From contig JAKCOZ010000059.1 of NCBI GenBank assembly GCA_022605955.1, positions 868,001-932,000 on the forward strand: a DNA stretch of 64,000 nt, written 5' to 3'. Positions within the stretch are counted from its first letter, which is position 1, and the number at the start of each line of letters is the position of its first letter. Position numbers and translations under genes: made by a program. Below, in pieces: positions 13,086-27,629 of the stretch. The notes under the pieces were generated by a model. That model saw nothing but the letters and a program-made list of their open reading frames with translations. It was not told where the DNA came from and searched no databases. Source of the stretch: Rallus limicola (taxonomy: Eukaryota > Chordata > Aves > Gruiformes > Rallidae).

Positions 13086-15250
13086 ATGTCATATTAAAAC
13101 TTTTCTGTTTGGACTGCAAAATTTCAGCCATTTTAAGGGATGTTCCCATTTCTGGAAAACTCTGTTCTCCTCTACACATGAGCATAGAGAGTCTGGGTAG
13201 AAAATATACTGTGTCAGATAATCTGGTAAAAATGGTAATGGGTGGTAGAACTTCTGTGACTCTCAGCCCCAATGTTTCTCATAAAATGAGTATTCCTTCT
13301 GTCAATTGCTGACCAAAAGAATGTCAGGGCTTTTAAAAACATTTTAATCTTTCCCCGGGGAGCTTTTTCTATCTGTGCATGCTCATATTAACCAGGAAAG
13401 CCTGAATCACAGAGCAATGGAAAGAAATACACTTATATTTCTAGATTTTAACTGCAAGTTAAGCAGTTGTGCGTGTGTGCAAAACACTCACACTGTGGGA
13501 TTATAATCCATATAAAAGAAATACCCATCCGTACAGTAATGAACTATGTTCACATTGGATGTGTATGTGTATCTAAAAATGTATACAGAAAAACAACAGT
13601 AGGTGGGGCTCTATCATTTATTCGATAATTAACACTTTTGCTTTTCTGAGGTGTTTCTGGGGAGGACTCAAGGTGTTATCATGGATCCATAACAGACAGA
13701 ACAAAACTGCTGGGTTATCTAACATTTTGCACCCAACATTTAGTAGCTCTTTTAGATCTTTATTCCTTGCAGAGCTATAACAGTGATGTTCTTTAATGGG
13801 GAAGGACTTGGTGAAGAGCTGCTTCTAATGGGTTTTTAATCTTTTCAAGCTAGTGACAACCTACAGTAACAAGGGGCTGCTGTTGCCCTTGTGTATATTT
13901 GCAAGCTATTCCTTGGTCAAATTGCTGAAGGGGTATACTTATTTTTCCAGGAAGTTTTGTCTAGCACCTCACTGATGTGTCTGTATGGGCCATCAAAGCC
14001 TAGGAACTGGGAACTGTGAATATGCTTTGTGCAGAGCACTGTACCCAAACCCCTGTCTTTCCTTTTAAGTTCTGAATCCTTCCAGCACTTTCAAATTCCT
14101 ATTTTAATAAGATATTTTTTCTAATTTTTAAGCTGAAATATGCAATATGTCAGAAATAATAAAACCCCTCTGTACCAGAGAAACATCACAGCAATATTTT
14201 GTGATCAAGGCAAATGATTCTGATCCCACCTCAAATCCTTCATGAAATGAGGTGATTTTGCTGTTGGAAATGATCATTTTACCATGAAAAAATTGAACAT
14301 TCCCTGTGACAATTGCAAATGTATGGAAATTCACACCTGTGCTCTGGAGGTGGAATATCAAAATTCTTACAATGAATATCTGCTTTCTCTGACAGAAATG
14401 GCAAATGTTTCACCCTGGAGCAATTACACAAGTGCCCATGAAAATACCAGTTTTCACACACCAGGTACCAACAAAGGGAAAACTGGAGGAATAGTTTAAG
14501 TGCTAGCCAAACGAAGCCCCAGTATTAGGCCACATGTGGGAATATAATATTCCATTCTCTCCTACTAAAGGAAAAACCTGTATTTTAAACAATCGTACTT
14601 CTCAAAGGCAGGATACACAGGGCACTCTGTATCAGCCATTCAATAAAAGTGATAAATGTGTATTACTGCAAGCATCTTTGTGTATGTCTCTAACTGCATT
14701 GGATGACATCGCTTCTACTGTGCTTTGGCTAAAAATACAGCTTTACATCTAAAGTTCCATCTGTGTTGTTGTAACGTAATTCAGCTGCAGAATGCAAACT
14801 CCTGTTTCACCGACTCTCTGTATCTTGTACTGAGAAATAGCAAGGAGAGTGAAGCAGAGAACAGTTTTGTCCATATATGAAAAATTCTTATATAATGTCC
14901 TAATCTGGAAATAATTTCTGTAGAACAAGGGAAAAAGCCAAACAAATGAGGGGGAAAAAGCTAATGAATAAAAAATTAGACTCAGGAGGGTGAATTCGTT
15001 ATTTCTCTTTAACGTTTCATACAGCATTTCAATCTTCGTAGAGCAAAGAAATTCCATTTTAAGGCAGCTTTCAAAAATTTGGTTGCCTTCCAATTTGTAA
15101 CAAATGCTCAAGTCTTAACGTTTTCTACTGGGCCCAATTAGAATTGTAGGGCAAGCCTGTCTGGGAGGCTATACTTGAACACAGAAACTAAAGGTCTGGA
15201 AATTCCAGAATCCAAAAATACCTTCGTGGCTGCAGGTGAGGTAGCTCAGA

Positions 15251-15291
15251 GCAGCTGGCTTTAAGAATAAGAGCAAGGGAAAGCCAGCTGC
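15251..15291. repeat. Perfect 12-bp inverted repeat (hairpin)
   Basis: GCAGCTGGCTTT at 15251-15262 is the exact reverse complement of AAAGCCAGCTGC at 15280-15291, with a 17-base loop. Pairing does not continue beyond the arms, so it is too short for a microRNA precursor. Each arm contains CAGCTG, an E-box. Confidence 0.85.
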
Positions 15292-18200
15292 CTGCCGGCG
15301 TGTCTGATCCAAGTTCTGCTTAGCTCCAACTGACCCTCCAAGTGTTCATTATTGACTCTAATAGATAGAAGAGCAACTCTCAGGAGTACAAATGGTTCAG
15401 AATCTCTTCTTGATCTTTTCAGATTTCTGGGTGGATATGTGGAGTCCTATTTGGTTTACCTTGATTTTTCTTTCGTTTGAATTGTCAGTTCATTTTAGAA
15501 AACAAATATATAAATGCCTGTGGTTATCACAGTCCTTTAAGGTTTTAGATGCATTTTATCTATCTGAAATGCTGTATGGTTCTTATCATGTTCAGTTACA
15601 CAGTGTATTATGTTTTGGAAGCATTGGCTATAAGTATATGAAAGGCAGCTTGTAAAAAACTTAGAACAGTAAAGGACATGTTTCAGTGGAAAATTTGGTT
15701 GAGAATGCTTTCAGATCTTAAAAAGATTCAGAAAGCCGTATTCTTTAAGGGTTCTCATTTCTGTTGGGTAAAAATTTCTTGGTAGATTCTGTCACTGCAT
15801 GTATGAGTTAGGTGAGATTAAGAATCATAATAACTTCTACAGGAAGGTTCCATGTGTGATATGGCAACTGGTATTTGTAAAAGGCTCTATGGCTACATCT
15901 GCACACAGATGTGTGATCCTTTTCCTTACACAAACTTAAATGGAATATTTTTTTCATTATTCCCCTATATTGACTACTGACTGTCCCTTCTAAGGGTTGT
16001 GTTCTCCATTCACAGTTTACATTTCCCTTTGAGAACTTCTCATGTAGCTTTAAAATATTAAATCTTTATTAAGCTGTATCATTTTTAAAGCTCTTTTTTT
16101 TCCTTGCATGATATGCCACTACTTAATTACCACTGCTACTCTGATGTGCTCCAAGCTGTGGGGTTGTTGGGGTGGGTTTTTTTTGACATACAGCAGGTGA
16201 AAACACCCACACTGTATAAAAACTCTCTTGCTTTCTTCTACATTTAAACAATAATCATGTCATCGAAGCAGAAGTTAGTGACATTAAGAACATTTAAGGA
16301 TGGATCCTGCCCGGATGAAATTATATTGAAATTATGTTCACTGTCATTCTTCTGAAAAAATATTATACATGGATTTAGGCTACTGCTGTCCTTTCTATGA
16401 TAAAGCAAGAACAGTATTTAAGAGGTTCCCAAACTCCCAGCCAAGACCTATTATAATCCTGAAAAGAAGCAAAAGAAAAAAGACAAAAAATACTGACTGA
16501 GTCTTAGTTTGCTGTATATTTGGAGAAAAATGGTTCTAAGAATCTTACCAAATGCAGTAATATATTTTGGTAACTACAGCAATGTTATCCTGATTCATGC
16601 AGTGACTGGAGAACAGTCTCTGTCTAACAAAAGATTCTAATACTGTCCAACTAAATAAACTCTCAATAATTATTTGTGTTGTAGAAATGGCTGAAGGTCT
16701 AGCCAAGATAGACAACTGACTGTGCAGGGAAAGTGTGTCTGCAACACAGGTTCACCTTGTGACCTTCATCACCGGTACTAACAAAATGGAAAAGGAGCTG
16801 TTAAGGCACTTGCTTTCTGGTTACACAGTTAGGCCTCAGAGACTTCAGGAGCTTTCATGTGGGAAACGTGGAAGCTAGCAAAGACCTGGGCTGTGGGCTG
16901 AAGGCTGCAATATTTCTGCCAGTGGGCTAGGCTCAGTAATGAGCACCAAACCTCCGGTGGGCTCATGGGAATGAAGTTGCACAGAGATGGAGAATCTCCA
17001 GGTAAAAAGCTTGGAAGGGCCACTGCAAGTAAACCATTACCAGTCCTGGATGTAAAAGGCTTGCCAAAGAAATCATATTGTATTGGAATTAGGATAAAAT
17101 TCCTCCTTTTGGATCAAATGTACTTTCCCATTTTAGTTCAAAGGAGATGAAACTCTTTCTCTTCAGGACAAATAATGATTTTTCCAGGTTATCAGTTTTG
17201 TTTGTTTATTGTCTGAGATTAGAAGGTCACTTCTTGAATCTTCACTTTCTGTCCAAGGCCTGTAATAAGAACAGGAGTGGCAGTGAGTAGGGAAAAGGTT
17301 AATTTTGTGAGGAGGGTGTGCTATTGCAGACACACACAATTATCAGGTCAAAGCTTATAGACCAAATGGCAGGAGTCAATTTTATGTTTGCACCATTTAT
17401 GGCAAAATAGTTAAACAAACCCTACCAAGTCCTTCTTGGTTGGATGGAATCCACAGAGTGTCCTAGAAAGCAATTAATCTGTTCTGTAGGATACACTGAA
17501 GGCCAGGCACTTAAAATGACAAATGAACAAAGAAACAAAAAAAGTGGGAAGGGAAAGGGAGGGAGAGGAAGGAAAACAGTGAATTTCTTCTGAAGAATCT
17601 GAGTCACTGCCACATAAATGCCTTCACTGTTAGGTGCAACCTGCCAGGTAGAGGTATTTGACACTGTATAAAAAATGTTTTGGCAGTGTACAAGAAGTAA
17701 CATTGCAGATCTGAGAGGCATGCTACAAAACCCGCAAAAATCCTCATCTTTGCATTTCATACTACTCTGACACAAGTCATACACAAACAGCAGAACTGTA
17801 CTTGGCGTCACCTCTTGAAAGTGCACTCCTCACTGAAGAATCAAACAGGGAAACTCCATTAGTCACTGCTGAGCACGATGTGTGATGAAGGCAGGCTTAA
17901 TGATGTACTCCTGAACTCAAACATAACATATCCCCCCTCTATTTTGGTCTGGGTCTGCACATGGTTAGATCTCTACCAACTGGAGGGACTGTTAATAGGC
18001 AGAACAGATTGCAGTATCGCTCTGTACCAAGCTCATCATTTGAGCTTTTTGCATCAGAGCTGTGGTACTGTGCAGAGGGTTCACAAGCTGTTTGCTGAGG
18101 GCAGAAGGGCCTTGACCCTGATTCTGTGGGAGCATCGAAAACTCTGCCTAGGTGCCTAAGATAGCAATGTTTTCCAGATTTTTACAACAGTATTTAACTT

Positions 18201-18890
18201 GGTCACTGTGAATATAATTACAAGGCAAGATTCTAGTTGTCTGAGGGGATAAAATTTGCAAGCAGGAAGATAATTCTAACTTGCTATACAGAAGGCACAT
18301 ATGATGTGCAGTAGACTTTTAGGATTGTTCTGGCAAACATGTCTGCTTAGTGTGTTAAAACAATGCTAGCACAAGTGGTTTAAGAATAAATGGGCAATGT
18401 GGGCTAAAATCTAGACAGCTTGGATACAGCTGTTCAGGATGATATGGATCTATGTGGTTGTGGCTGAATAATAGATTGTAAATTATGCCATGCCCCATGG
18501 TGGCAGAGTGTGCATCAATACTTTTACATTTATACATTGATGTAAAACTATAGTTTACAGCCCGTCAGGATGATATGCTAACAATTAAGTGCAGAGACCT
18601 CATACAGCAAGGCAATTAGGTAAATTAAGTACATAAGCTTGATTTTAATTTTAAACCTGGGACCAATTACAATGAAATCAAGAAAACTGTTTCCACGTTA
18701 ACTTCTAGTCACTGCTGAGCACTGTAAGTATTCTACAAACAGTATATCTGTCTGTGACAGGCTTTCTGATGTGAAGCCTACAACAGCTCCTTTAAATAAT
18801 ATGCACTAGGACAGACTTTTTGGCACTCAATACTACCAGTTACCACATTGACTTTTGCAGGTTAGTGGGAGAAGCACCTCATCTAGATTT

Positions 18891-18976
18891 CCCAAGCTCA
18901 TGTTCAGTTACAGACAGAAGAGTTTCTGCAGCCCCAAGCTCATGTTCAGTTACAGACAGAAGAGTTTCTGCAGCCC
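18891..18976. repeat. 42-bp tandem duplication, two copies
   Basis: Period 42 holds from 18891 to 18976 without a mismatch. The unit begins CCCAAGCTCATGTTCAG and ends AGTTTCTGCAGC. Because 42 is a multiple of three, an open frame across it repeats 14 residues, which makes a spurious protein look structured. Perfect identity implies a recent event. No gene is associated. Confidence 0.95.
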
Positions 18977-20315
18977 TATTACTTGCCTGTGTTTTTTCCA
19001 AAAAAACATGTCTCTCATTTACTACTATTACCAGAGGCTTTTGAGCATGAGGTAAAAAAAGTGTTATTAATCACAAATTTAGCAACACAGTGCCAAAAGT
19101 AAAATATAAAAGAATAGGAAACTAAAATGAAATCTGTCATCAACTCCTTGTCCTATGCCTATGCCTTTTTTTAAAGACAGCGCTCTACTGTGGAAGCCAA
19201 GAAGGCAGTTCTGCAGAATCGCATCTCTGTAATAACAGCTACTGTCTTTCAGTATATTCTTCTGTTTCCTTCCTGTAATTTTTGTTTCCTGCTGATTGCT
19301 GGTCCTCTGGAAATAGCTAAAATCTCCTTTTGCCAAGCCAGGGGCTCTCAGTCTGCTGCACTTGTAGTTGAGCTGTATGGCTTTTGTGGATGAGTCAGTA
19401 GCACACCCATGAGCTTTGATGTCATCCATACAGATAAGCCTTGGAATTCTGGTTGGTCTACACATTTACATTTTCTATTAAGAAGAAGTCAGTTGAACTG
19501 CATTCATGTACCAAAGAAGTTTTTGCTGTCCTCAAAATGCCACAGTTTCATCTGTCTTTTGTTTTAGTAGCTTGCTTAGAGCACCCAAAATGTATTTGTC
19601 AACGGTACTGCTTTTTGGGTTAGTATGTCATACACTGCAGGAGTACTGACTCAATTCAGTGTGCATTGAAGATTGACATTTTGTTGACTAGATAGTATAC
19701 TTCCAACACCAACGTTTTTATAGGAAGTAAATGCCATTTTATATGCCAGATGGTGAGGGAATGTTAAAGTATTATTTTTTTTTTAAATCCATTACCCATG
19801 AAAAAGGCACTACTTCCATACACTTACTTCCACTTTTCCTTACGATGCACTATGCATCCTACAATGCTACTGGAAACCTGAGTTTTCCACCAGTTACCAA
19901 AATGTTAATTTTGCACACCTAACTAGCCTTGAGCTGCACATATAGTACAACTGAACCATATGAGTTTCCAAGCAGCAGCTGTGTGGTGAATATAGAGCTT
20001 GTCAAAAAAGGGATGACTATTAGCAAATATTTAAAGTGCTTTCCAGCTGCATCTCACTTAAAGGTATTAAAGTGTTAACCCCCTGGAGTCTTTTATTATT
20101 GGCTGAAATTATTAATTAACGAAGATAAAGGTATATGAACAACTTAATATAATACCTGTAGCCTACAAACTAGAAAATATTTAATACTAAAGAAACTGCT
20201 TTACAGTATACAAGAAATTCAAAAGTGATGGAAGACATTACTTGTGTCTTGTCATTTCACCCACTCATACATAGACTGTGTCTGACCTAATCCATTATCC
20301 TGGCATATAAGAATG

Positions 20316-20317
<2 letters not shown>

Positions 20318-20354
<37 letters not shown>

Positions 20355-20361
20355 TATATAT
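20318..20361. repeat. (TA)n/(CA)n microsatellite
   Basis: A perfect (TA)n run of about 28 bases is followed by a short (CA)n run and then a second short TATATATA. This compound dinucleotide repeat is likely to be length-polymorphic. Confidence 0.95.
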
Positions 20362-23300
20362 TTTTAAAGGCAGAAATTAAAATTTAGAACAAGCAAAATA
20401 AAAATGTGTGACTTAAATCTCTGCCACTAGCTATGTTCATGTTCTGCTTCTCAGGAAAAAAAACTCCACACACTGTTATTTAGCTCTAGAAAAATAGCAC
20501 TTGCATTCAAATGATGGGTCAGAACTCAGCTAATTTCTGCTATCACACCACATACCTGGAAAATACTAGCCAAAATATATCCATTACAGGTAAAATCTAA
20601 TTAAAAGTTACAATTTTGTGTACATGAAGTGGTCAATTTTTTTGTCCTATGGACAGTTTTAATTCGGCCCAAAATAGTATATTGAAAGACTTCATTCTGA
20701 ATGTGCAATGTTAGAGATACAGATATCCTCCTGATATTTGTATGTAATTCTGTAAGAGAATACATTATGGGGAAAAAAATAAATGAGAAAGCTTCTGGAA
20801 ATTTAGAAATATTTGTCTGTGCAATTCACTATTTCAGTGCTTTCACAAGCACTCAAGCACTTTTTCAGTCAATCAGTACGTGCTTGGTGAATTCCAAAAA
20901 ACAAACCAGGTAAAAAATAAGCTATATTAGTATATTGGAGAAAGGGGTTTGGTCTCTATATATTCATTCTTTGGAAACTAATTAAAATTGATCTTGCTGC
21001 TGTTGGTTTTTAATGCCATCCTCCACTGGCACTGCTTTTTCCTATGATTGTTTCACAGTTCTGAGTCAGGGATAATTTAGCTGGTGCCCAGCAGGTTTGA
21101 CACCTATGACTGTTTGGTCATAGATACTTGTTTTCTGAGAGAGCTTAACTTGATTTATCTGCACGGAAGAAAATGGTATGGTGTAGGCGTCACTAAATTT
21201 GATCTAATATGTTGTGTGGTGTCATGTCCTAGCAATCCACTAAGCTGTAATCACTATTTGTATGCAAAGCATCGCAATTAGAGTAATTTTCTTTGCTGGT
21301 GATTTTGAACTTGAAAGAAAAACAAATTAGAATAAAAATGTGACTCTTTATATCCCAGTATATTATACTTTATTTTAATATCAAAATTGACTTTCATAGC
21401 TTTATAGGAAAGAAGAGATTTTACTTCCTACTGCTCTCAGTTTGAAATTGCCCTTTTTTTTTTCCTACCTTTCTGTTGGTTTTTGATTTTCAGCTACCTT
21501 GGCCATAGATCTACCTAATGTTTCTCAAGATTCTCATAGAGATGCGGACTGTACAGTTCATTTGAAACTGAGCAATCGAAGTCTCTTGCTATTTTCTAAA
21601 AATAGTGAGCATGGCCACTTGTTGAGCTAACAAGTAATTCACATTTGTCAGAATGTCAACATTTGGCTCTTACAGAAATCCTGACTTTTATCTGATTAGC
21701 TTGACTAAATTACACACATCAAAGAATCTTGATAGTTCATAGATTATTCTATATTAATAAGAGCGAGCGCTAATTCAATAGTATGAAACATCTGACTAAA
21801 TTATTGTACTGCCATAGGTGACATTTTTGAACAATGATTTCAAGCAGACATTGTTCTGAATTAGTTCAAAAGGGGGTTTTTATTATGTTTTGGGGGGTTT
21901 GTTTGTTTGTGTCAGTTTAATGAAGACCCAGTAGCAAAGGCACCTTCTGCACAACTCACTTTCAAAAGTGACTGCCAAACCCAAAATCTTACTGTAATAA
22001 GAAAGATGAAAGGACAAGAGAAATACATTTCATTAAATGGTGATTCTCCTTATCATATGGCTTTTAATGAAGAAAATAAATTCTAATTAAAAATGTCTTT
22101 GATTCAGTAAGTAAAGGGATGGAATGTGGGGAGGAAAACCCCCACTCGAAATACTTCTTAGGTAGGAAACACTTCTGGCTTTTTAAGGGGTATCTTCCAA
22201 CACATATCCTGAACGAGGTAGGAGGAAGCAGGCTTCCTTGCTGATCATACAACTCATTCTTCATATATTTGAAATGGATAGATAATGATAGCTGCTGAGC
22301 AGTAAGCAGCACCAGCCTCAGAAAAACCTTGCCTCTTGGAGGATGCTGCAGCACCACTATGGTCTCATGACAAGGAGTGTGACATTTGTGTTGCTTCTTT
22401 TCCACTAGACAGTGAGTACTGTCAAAATGTAATAACAAAGACGTCATATGATGTGCAGTACAATTTTGTCTTGCTATCACTTTTGGGTTAGTGCATTTTG
22501 CTTCAGAACTTCCTGAGGTAGTAACATGCTGTCTGCTCCTACAGACAAGTAATCTCAACAGTTTCACTTTTAAACTTGTGTCAGTTCTCAGTTGCTCTCT
22601 GAAGACTGTAGAGTAAAATCATGTTCCTGTTGAAACACAGAGAAGCCCTGCTATTGACCACAACTGGGACTGGATTTCACCCTATGATGCTGTCAAGCTT
22701 TTGACATTTATATGCCATCCTCACTTCTTGAATCTTATGATTGCAACTAAAATACAGCAATGCTTGAAAAGAAGGAATGTGTTTTTCCATTTGCATAGCT
22801 TTAATGATTGAACTGATTGAGCTTAACATTTTCTTCAAAGTTCCCACTTTGGCTGGCATTGCTAGCATTGAAATTGCAAATATATATCTCAAAAGGAACA
22901 TATTTTTAGAAAGTTTTATGTGATAGAAAATGGGGTCTTAAGATGAAAAGTGCTTTTCATCATAGCAGTAATTTTTATCTCACTTGTGTATGTAAGCAGT
23001 GTGCTGTGGAGGAAGTCAGACTGTGCGTATGTTATTAGCTATATGTACACATTTGCCTGCTTGATTTTTTTCTAACTCAATCAAAAGAAGCTTTTAGGAT
23101 GAACAAGTAGGAGATGAAGCTTCAACCAGAGGCAAAACAACTTTCTGTACATTACCTACTAAGAATGAATGGTGAGCCCATCACTGGGGAAGTAATTAAA
23201 AGTGTATCACTGCTTTATCAGAAGGATGCTTAATCATTAAAAGCTTTCTCATTCTGGAATAGAAAGGCAGTTCAATATTTAAGGATAGTTTCTGCAAAAC

Positions 23301-26300
23301 CAGTGAATGAAGACTGTGACTCTGAAGGATAGATTTACAACTAGGATATCCGCATGTTTGTGAGATGCAATGGGTTTTCTGAGACCAAAGGTTATGGGAT
23401 CTCTCTTCTTTGTACACCTGCCTTTGAATACTTTTGAATTTATATACAAAGTATTTAAATTTTAGGGGCAATTTTAATATAAAATGCTGGTTGTCACAAG
23501 CTGCTACAGGGAAATTTCTTGTAGATGCCAATACAGCTTGGCCTGTTGCACAGCAGGGCTGAGAGATGGAGGCTGAGTTCGAGAACTGTTTAGAACAGCT
23601 GAATCTAGGGCATATCCTAAAAAGTGAAGTAATGAAATCTATAAGCTGATCTTTCCCTGCATCCAAAGGGAACGCAGCAATAGCTACAGTACAGGTTCTT
23701 ATTCACTCATGGCCTGCCTCCTCTTCATGCCAAAAACTAAATCAGGGCTTATCAGCTAAAGCATGCCTCTGCCTCCTGATCACACATCTGGTCTTGGCTC
23801 ACAGTATATTCAAGACTGCAGTATATAGGGTAAAAAGCTCAGGAATAACAATACATCTTAACTTTCAAAATGGTAGAATTTTCAATAGAAATTAACCTTT
23901 ACTTTCAGGCACCTATATTTGTGGCAGTTAGGTTTCTACAGAATTCATGCAGTTGACTGGTGATTTGAATGGAAGCAGATGATCTGCAGCGCTTTTGAGA
24001 TTGGTGCTTCATGTGAGACCTCTAAATAAACATTGAAAATGAATATTTAAGACACTCAGGTTTGAATGTTTTGGTGCAATTATGGACATTGTTATTTTGT
24101 ACTAGGTTCGAGTGTGGAAACACAGGAAGTGAAGAAATAGCAGTAGGAGCTTGTGTGGTGACCTTGGGAGTATTCATGGTTCCCTGACCATAGGTTTCGA
24201 TGATCAGGGGGCTCAAGCAACACATTTTGAAATCTTGCGTTTCTGGTCTCTGTGTTCTGGGTTGCTGGGCTTGATTTCCTGATGGTAGACAGATTGACTG
24301 GAGAGATTTACCCTTAAAATAGGTTCAGGTTCCCAAAGGAGATGAAGGGAAATGTGGATGGCTGTAGAAAAAATGAATAGCTGAGCAGTATAGGAAGTTG
24401 AGCCACATAGCCTTTGCTGATAGCTTTTTAAAATAAAGATCTTCATTTTGCACAGAAAACAGACACAGAAAATCTGATCCTGCTTTGTTATATTTTTTTT
24501 CTTGAAAAACACATTTTATATAGCTCTCTTGTTTAGGGATGCCTCTGTGCATCTCAGGTGATGGAGAGAGACTTGCTTCGATTTCTGACTGCCAGAATAG
24601 CCTGGTGGGTCATGGATGTGTAATTTGATCTTAAAACACAATTCAGTAAGGTGGTTCTGTATTGTATTGCTTCTAAAGCTAGGAAGATTTGCAAATTAGT
24701 ATTTGTAGGCAGAAGAGAACTGCATGCCTTTGTTTAGCAGCTGATCAGTGCCTGCTTTGGTACCAAATGGGACAAACTCATAGAGGTTTGATACACAGCC
24801 AGCGTATGTATTCTTCTGTTTACTCCTCAGCTTTAACATCTTTCTCCTCAAGTATTTATTACATTTAGTAATTATATATCACATATATATATTATATTAA
24901 CACAAATGTATACATGTCTACATTTATACAAATACGTAAATATGTATAAAAGATTTGCCAGATTCCCTTTAGATCTGTGACATTAAAAATGCAATTTTTT
25001 ATGGAAAGAAGGAGTTTAAAATAAAGCAAGCCTTGTGTGACTGAAAGTTTATTTTCTTTAGCCAGCTAATTCAGCTGGTCAGCTAAGAAAACCCCAAGCA
25101 AACACAAAAGAAAAAAACCCTCTTCCAATGAACTTTATGGCTTTTTGATTTTCATGCTTACTATTACTAAAACATCAGAGTATGCAAGGTATATAGTTAT
25201 GGGTACAATATGGTTTACTAATTATTACATCCCTGATTATAGAGCTACTACGATGAGGGCTGTGCATCAATGTATTCATAGTACACACAAAGAAATACAG
25301 TATTATTATTTAGAATTACTAACTGAGATTTCAGATTAACTAGTCCATCTCTAGTTTTCCATGGGACAAATAAATGCTAGCACGTACAGTGTTTGTAAGG
25401 GGAAACAGACTTGTACATTGGTACTTAATTAAAGGTCGTATCCTGGGGTGTTGGTTTTTTTTTTAAAATGTCTACTATTTTAAAACTCTGAGGTTGAAAG
25501 TTGAGCTAATTTTTGGCAATTCTAATACTTTCAAAAATCCTAAAATTTTCTGAGTACATTTCCTTCTCTTTTTATCTTTCTTCTTTTTTTTTTTTTTAAA
25601 TCACAGCTTTTAATACAATAGATTCTGTATCAAAAAATACTAGGCAGGTATTTATTAATTAACATTCCAGCTCTTCTTCTCTTTTGGAATATTTATTCAG
25701 TAGCTATCTTGCTCTCAGTATTGTTTTACTTCTTACTGTCCCTCCCTAGTCCTTCCATTCACAGTTAAATTGAAACACACAACGGCAATAAAAACAGGAT
25801 TCTCATCTTTACAGTCTTTTAGGCTAGGCATAGAAGTTCCTTGTAGTTACATCAGGGTGCTAAGAAACAGTTTATTCTGATTCCTGTGTTGAAGGGGGGG
25901 AAAAAAAGATGTTTTTTCTACATAGTTGAAATCCACCAAGAGGTGAAGTGCTTGGAAAATTTGAATGATTTCATGGATGTCTCAGAGCTTTAAAGATGAA
26001 AGATCCAGCTTTTCTTCCTGATTAAGCTATGAGAATGATGAGATCCTGTGGGCTTTTTCTACTTCAAAGGGTCATTCAAATATAACTCTAAGGACAGAAG
26101 CCACAAAACTACTTCCATAAAGTTTGATAGAATGAAATCCTTTTGTGCTATGTGGAAGGATAAGGAAACTGCTCCCCTTGGCTTGGTCTACCTGTTGCTG
26201 TTCTGGACATTCAGGGCAGCTTTTAAAGAGATACCTGCTAAGCCACTCAACCTCCTAAGTAATAGGAGTCTGACATCTAAAATCACATCAATAGCACTCA

Positions 26301-27629
26301 TTACTTTTGATATAAGTCTCCCAGGCAATTGCCACATTTGATATGAATTAGGCCATATCAGGAATAAATGCGGCTTAAGAGATGCATTGGGGTATGGAAA
26401 TCTGGTCTTCATGGGACGAACTGTGTCCTGGAACATTTGGTACCGGCTCTTGTCAGCTTTGGGAGAATTGGCCTGTTCCAGCAGGGATGCTGTGGGTCAG
26501 CGTTGTTTAGCATTGCTACCTTTGAACAACTCAAGGTTAAAAACATGACTTTCCAACCTTGTTACATAGAAATTTGAATGTCAATGGCTGATCTTGACAT
26601 TTTGCATACAAGAAGCACTGTTTCAAGTGGAACTCAGGCTGAATATGACCAACTCCCTTAACCACAGCCCAAACAAAACACTGGGCAGTGAAAAGCTCTG
26701 TGACAGAGATTTACCAAAACGACATGAAGGAACTGACAACAACAAAGTAGGAAGGAAATGTTGTTCTGAATATAATGAAATTGTGATAAAAAGCCTTATC
26801 CAAGCTGAAGTGGCTTACTTAGTCTTGGCACCTAGTCTATACTGCAATAAAACATTCTGGTAAGAATACATTTCTGGATGAATGCTAACACTGTGAAGAA
26901 AGTTCATTTCTCTAGGATCTACACAAAATTCAGTTAATTGCTCATTGCAGTTTCTCTTGTCACCATTTTTCTATATGTTAAAATCAACAGTAATATTGGC
27001 TTGATTGATCATTGACATGGCCATTCTTGGCAGAGAAGTCTGTCCTTTTGGATGTAATTTAATTCCTGGGACTGACGAGGAAGTTTTAATCAATCTCTGC
27101 TCATATCAATGTGGCACTTCACAAGAACATTAAAGTTAGTTTAGGTTCTACTTTTCCAACCACTATTTTACCCATCCCTCTAATATAGATTCCGAGTGCT
27201 TCTATAGCCCTGCTTTGTCTTTGATCCCCGTAATAACTTTACAAAACAATTGAAATAATTTATTTAAATATAGAATCTCTCTGTAATGTAACAGCTATGG
27301 TGAATATGCTATTTATCCAAAAACTGTGACTGAAGGTAATCTTATTTACCATCAAAACTAACCAAGACTTAAAAAAAAAAAAAGGTCAGTGTTAGTAAAT
27401 AATTGTAGTTTTAGAGAAGGCAATGATTTCAGGCTTAGTTTGGAGCACTGTGGAGGTGCACTGTTTGTCCTGTGTCATAGCCCTTGCAGGTAAATAAATT
27501 TAACAAAAAAATTTACCATTTTAAAGGGCATTCTTCTCTCAAAATAATTAGGTAAAACTAATTCAGTATCTGGATGCCTCGTGCTTTTCTGATATTTGAC
27601 AGCCTGTGTTATTTCCAGTTCATTTCCAG
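20362..27629. other. Intergenic 5' flank, no gene recognised
   Basis: AT-rich sequence with AT-simple stretches around 24870-24950 and poly-T at 25584-25597. Two of the longer open frames of the flank lie here on the minus strand (22064-22567 and 23196-23666). Their translations contain no motif I can identify, and neither has a supported promoter or splice sites. Confidence 0.65.

Larger units (their letters stand above)
10101..20317. other. Intergenic 5' flank, no gene recognised
   Basis: Non-coding in appearance. Open frames such as 11382-11846 (plus, 154 codons) and 17422-17826 (minus, 134 codons) show no family resemblance and no exon boundaries. Notable items are the MIR-like remnant at 13015, a GGAT triplet repeat at 12997-13010, the hairpin at 15251 and the tandem duplication at 18891. 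Confidence 0.7.

Noticed and set aside
19415..19429. Minus-strand MDDIK, resembling the reverse-transcriptase (Y/F)MDD motif
   Set aside because: Only the motif and a few flanking hydrophobic residues fit. The surrounding translation lacks other reverse-transcriptase blocks and a stop directly precedes the frame. Chance is the simplest explanation.
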